This document shows, in pieces, positions 5,678 through 7,364 of a DNA stretch of 7,364 bases (its first letter is position 1; each line of letters begins with the position of its first letter). The position numbers and the translations under genes are program-made. Source of the DNA: an uncultured Akkermansia sp. (GTDB lineage Bacteria > Verrucomicrobiota > Verrucomicrobiia > Verrucomicrobiales > Akkermansiaceae); assembly GCA_904501915.1 (NCBI GenBank), contig CAJGCV010000089.1:1-7364 (forward strand), written 5' to 3'. The notes under the pieces are model-generated. The model did no database searches. It was not told where the DNA came from and saw only the letters and a program-made list of their open reading frames with translations.

Positions 5678-7364
5678 ATGAGCTTCCTTCATCCCAGCAT
5701 TCTTTGGTTTCTTCTGCTTGTACCCGTACTGGCAGGTCTGGTGGTGCTCGCGTGGCGCAGCACAGGCCAGGGATGGCGCAGACTGGTTTCAGCCCAGCAC
5801 CGTGAGCTGGTGAGCAGGCGCCCCCTGTGGCGCACCGCGCTGCCGGCCACATTCGCCCTGCTGGCGCTCACCTGCACTATCATTGCACTCGCCCGCCCTA
5901 TCAATGGCTATCGGGAAGGCGGAGCCACCACCACCGGGCGCAACCTGCTCATTGCGCTGGATATCTCCCGTTCCATGGAAACGGAGGACGTAAAGCCCTC
6001 CCGCCTGGATGAAGCGCGCGCCGCGGCCTACGAGCTGATTGATGCCCTGCCCGGCGACAAAATCGGGCTCATCGTCTTCTCTGGCGAGGCAGACCTTGTC
6101 GTGCCGCTCACTTACGACCACACCGCCCTGCGCGATGCGCTGGAACAGGTGAACCGCAACTGGGCCGGCGTAGGTGGTACGAATTTCGGGCTTGTACTCC
6201 GCAAAGCCATGCAGGATTTCAAACGCAGCACCCCCAAAGGCAGCACAAACGCCCTGGTGATTCTCAGCGATGGTGAAGACACTGTCAATTCCTCACTAGA
6301 GGTGGCAGAAGAAGCCAAAGAGAGCAAGCTGCTGGTTATCACAGTCGGCATAGGCACAGCCGCAGGTGGTCCCATACCTGATCCCCGTGGCGACAACGGG
6401 CTGTGGCAGGATGCCAACGGCAAGCATGTCATCAGCAAGCTTAATACCGAATCCCTGCGACGTTTCGCAGAAGCCACCGGCGGTGATTACTTCGTCATGG
6501 ATTCCAATGCCAATCTCACAGCTTTCACTCAGGCTGCCGTCCGGAAACTCGACAAGCACGAAGAAGCATTCTCCGTCAATAAAGTACCTAACGACCTGTT
6601 CACCCCCTTTGCCGTAACCGCGCTTATTTTACTGGTGCTCACCATGCTCTGCAGCACTGAATGGCGCCGCTCCAGAGCAGTCATTCTACTTCTGGCGATT
6701 GGTAGCATGACACCGCAAATTCAAGCAGCTCCATCACAGGAATCCGCCAATGCATACGCACGGGGAATCAACCACATGCAGGCAAACGAAGAGGCAAAAG
6801 CAAAAGAAGCATTTTCACTTGCTCTGCTGGATGAAGACAAGCCGCTTCAAGCCGCTGCACTCTATCAGCTGGGGCAGATTAACGCAGCCCGCACATTTGA
6901 AGAACTGCGTAAGCTCTATGGTGCAGGTGCAGCAGAAGGCATAGAAGAAGAAGAACAAACAGCCCCACAGGTAACCCCCGAAGCACTGCAGCACATTGTC
7001 GATTCGCTCAAACAGGACATTCAGCCCTACCGCGATGCACTGAAAATCCAGCCCTTGCTCACGCCCGCTAAGAAAAACATTGCGGGTATAGAAACGCTCA
7101 TCAAAAAACTGGAAGAGGAAATTGAACGGCTGAAGCAACAGCAGAAGCAGGACGACCAGCAGAAGCAGGACGACCAGCAGAAGCAGGATGACCAGCAGAA
7201 GCAGGATGACCAGCAGAAGCAGGATGACCAGCAGAAGCAGGATGACCAGCAGAAGCAGGACGACCAGCAGAAGCAGGATGACCAGCAGAAGCAGGATGAC
7301 CAGCAGAAGCAGGACGACCAGCAGAAGCAGGATGACCAGCAGAAGCAGGACGACCAGCAGAAGC
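5678..7364 (+). CDS. batB: BatB-BatC fusion: VWA membrane protein with TPR-like, coiled-coil and QQKQDD-repeat tail (partial, runs off the right edge)
   Basis: The reading frame opens at ATG 5678, nine bases after batA, and shows no stop for 562 codons to the window edge. Residues 1-335 are BatB: membrane helices at about 7-26, 53-72 and 307-325, and a VWA domain at about 88-295. The metal site is complete: D95-I-S97-R-S99, T168 in GGTNF, and D198 in LSDGED. A BatB-type PIPDPRGDNGLWQDANGK stretch lies at 232-249. Then RRSRAVILLLAIGSMTPQIQAAP (330-352) looks like a signal peptide with an AxA-type site. It leads to a TPR-like helical region (about 355-405), an acidic linker (EEEEQ), a heptad coiled coil (468-487) and QQKQDD repeats from 488. 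BatC in other bacteria is a separate TPR lipoprotein or secreted protein with a Gln/Lys/Asp-rich tail, so I read this as a BatB-BatC fusion. Positive-inside charges put both VWA and TPR parts in the periplasm. The C-terminal end is not visible. Confidence 0.92.
   Translation, partial: MSFLHPSILWFLLLVPVLAGLVVLAWRSTGQGWRRLVSAQHRELVSRRPLWRTALPATFALLALTCTIIALARPINGYREGGATTTGRNLLIALDISRSMETEDVKPSRLDEARAAAYELIDALPGDKIGLIVFSGEADLVVPLTYDHTALRDALEQVNRNWAGVGGTNFGLVLRKAMQDFKRSTPKGSTNALVILSDGEDTVNSSLEVAEEAKESKLLVITVGIGTAAGGPIPDPRGDNGLWQDANGKHVISKLNTESLRRFAEATGGDYFVMDSNANLTAFTQAAVRKLDKHEEAFSVNKVPNDLFTPFAVTALILLVLTMLCSTEWRRSRAVILLLAIGSMTPQIQAAPSQESANAYARGINHMQANEEAKAKEAFSLALLDEDKPLQAAALYQLGQINAARTFEELRKLYGAGAAEGIEEEEQTAPQVTPEALQHIVDSLKQDIQPYRDALKIQPLLTPAKKNIAGIETLIKKLEEEIERLKQQQKQDDQQKQDDQQKQDDQQKQDDQQKQDDQQKQDDQQKQDDQQKQDDQQKQDDQQKQDDQQKQDDQQKQDDQQK
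7139..7364 (+). repeat. 18-bp tandem repeat (QQKQDD codons), 12 full copies plus 10 bp, open at the window end
   Basis: The unit CAGCAGAAGCAGGAYGAC is repeated head to tail from 7139 with no spacer. The only variable base is Y, the third position of the first Asp codon; reading the copies in order it is C C T T T T C T T C T C. All differences are therefore synonymous, and each unit encodes Gln-Gln-Lys-Gln-Asp-Asp. Because 18 is divisible by three, gain or loss of copies would keep the frame. The array continues beyond the window, so its true copy number is unknown. Confidence 0.98.

Noticed and set aside
7139..7364. CRISPR array
   Set aside because: The 18-bp direct repeats are contiguous with no spacers, and lie in frame inside a coding sequence.

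Overview
The window is bacterial chromosomal DNA, gene-dense and moderately GC-rich (mid-50s percent, judged by eye). The core is a MoxR / DUF58 / BatA / BatB ('Bat', aerotolerance-type) gene cluster, a layout known from Bacteroidota, Verrucomicrobiota, spirochaetes and some Proteobacteria. The gene complement, codon style and nearly complete lack of Shine-Dalgarno sequences are compatible with a Verrucomicrobiota member such as an Akkermansia relative. That assignment is an impression, not a demonstration, because there is no rRNA or other strong phylogenetic marker here.

Left part (1-1419, + strand): a tight three-gene run. It holds a histidine-phosphatase-fold protein that lacks the usual second catalytic histidine, a complete MscL mechanosensitive channel, and a 90-residue HU/IHF-like DNA-binding protein. 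The last starts at a GTG overlapping the mscL stop (GTGA) and has lost the DNA-intercalating proline of canonical HU. A perfect 10-bp inverted repeat lies inside the HU-like gene.

Middle (1453-2180): a single gene on the - strand for a CBM9/DOMON-like beta-sandwich protein without a signal peptide, convergent with the HU-like gene and divergent from the Bat cluster. A good sigma70-type promoter places its predicted transcription start exactly on an ATG, suggesting a leaderless mRNA. The 167-bp divergent spacer also holds a perfect 10-bp palindrome (ATTGTACAAT) that overlaps a candidate -10 box of the Bat operon.

Right part (2181-7364, + strand): five genes packed with gaps of 9 bp or less, or overlapping. 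They encode a MoxR AAA+ ATPase, a DUF58 protein with a von Willebrand A (VWA)-type metal site, a one-TM DUF4381-like protein, BatA (membrane-anchored VWA) and a BatB protein. The BatB reading frame does not stop after its last BatB membrane helix. It continues through a signal-peptide-like segment into a TPR-like, coiled-coil and low-complexity region, that is, a BatB-BatC fusion. The window ends inside this gene, in an 18-bp tandem repeat encoding QQKQDD (12 full copies plus 10 bp, open at the window edge).

By family knowledge, MoxR ATPases act as chaperone-like remodellers on VWA-domain partners. Three proteins here carry complete or near-complete metal-ion-dependent adhesion sites (DUF58, BatA, BatB). 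The inferred picture is a cytoplasmic MoxR/DUF58 pair working with an inner-membrane BatA/BatB/DUF4381 complex whose VWA and TPR parts face the periplasm. The most notable features are the BatB-BatC fusion with a possible internal signal-peptidase site and the near-perfect, silently varying hexapeptide repeat.
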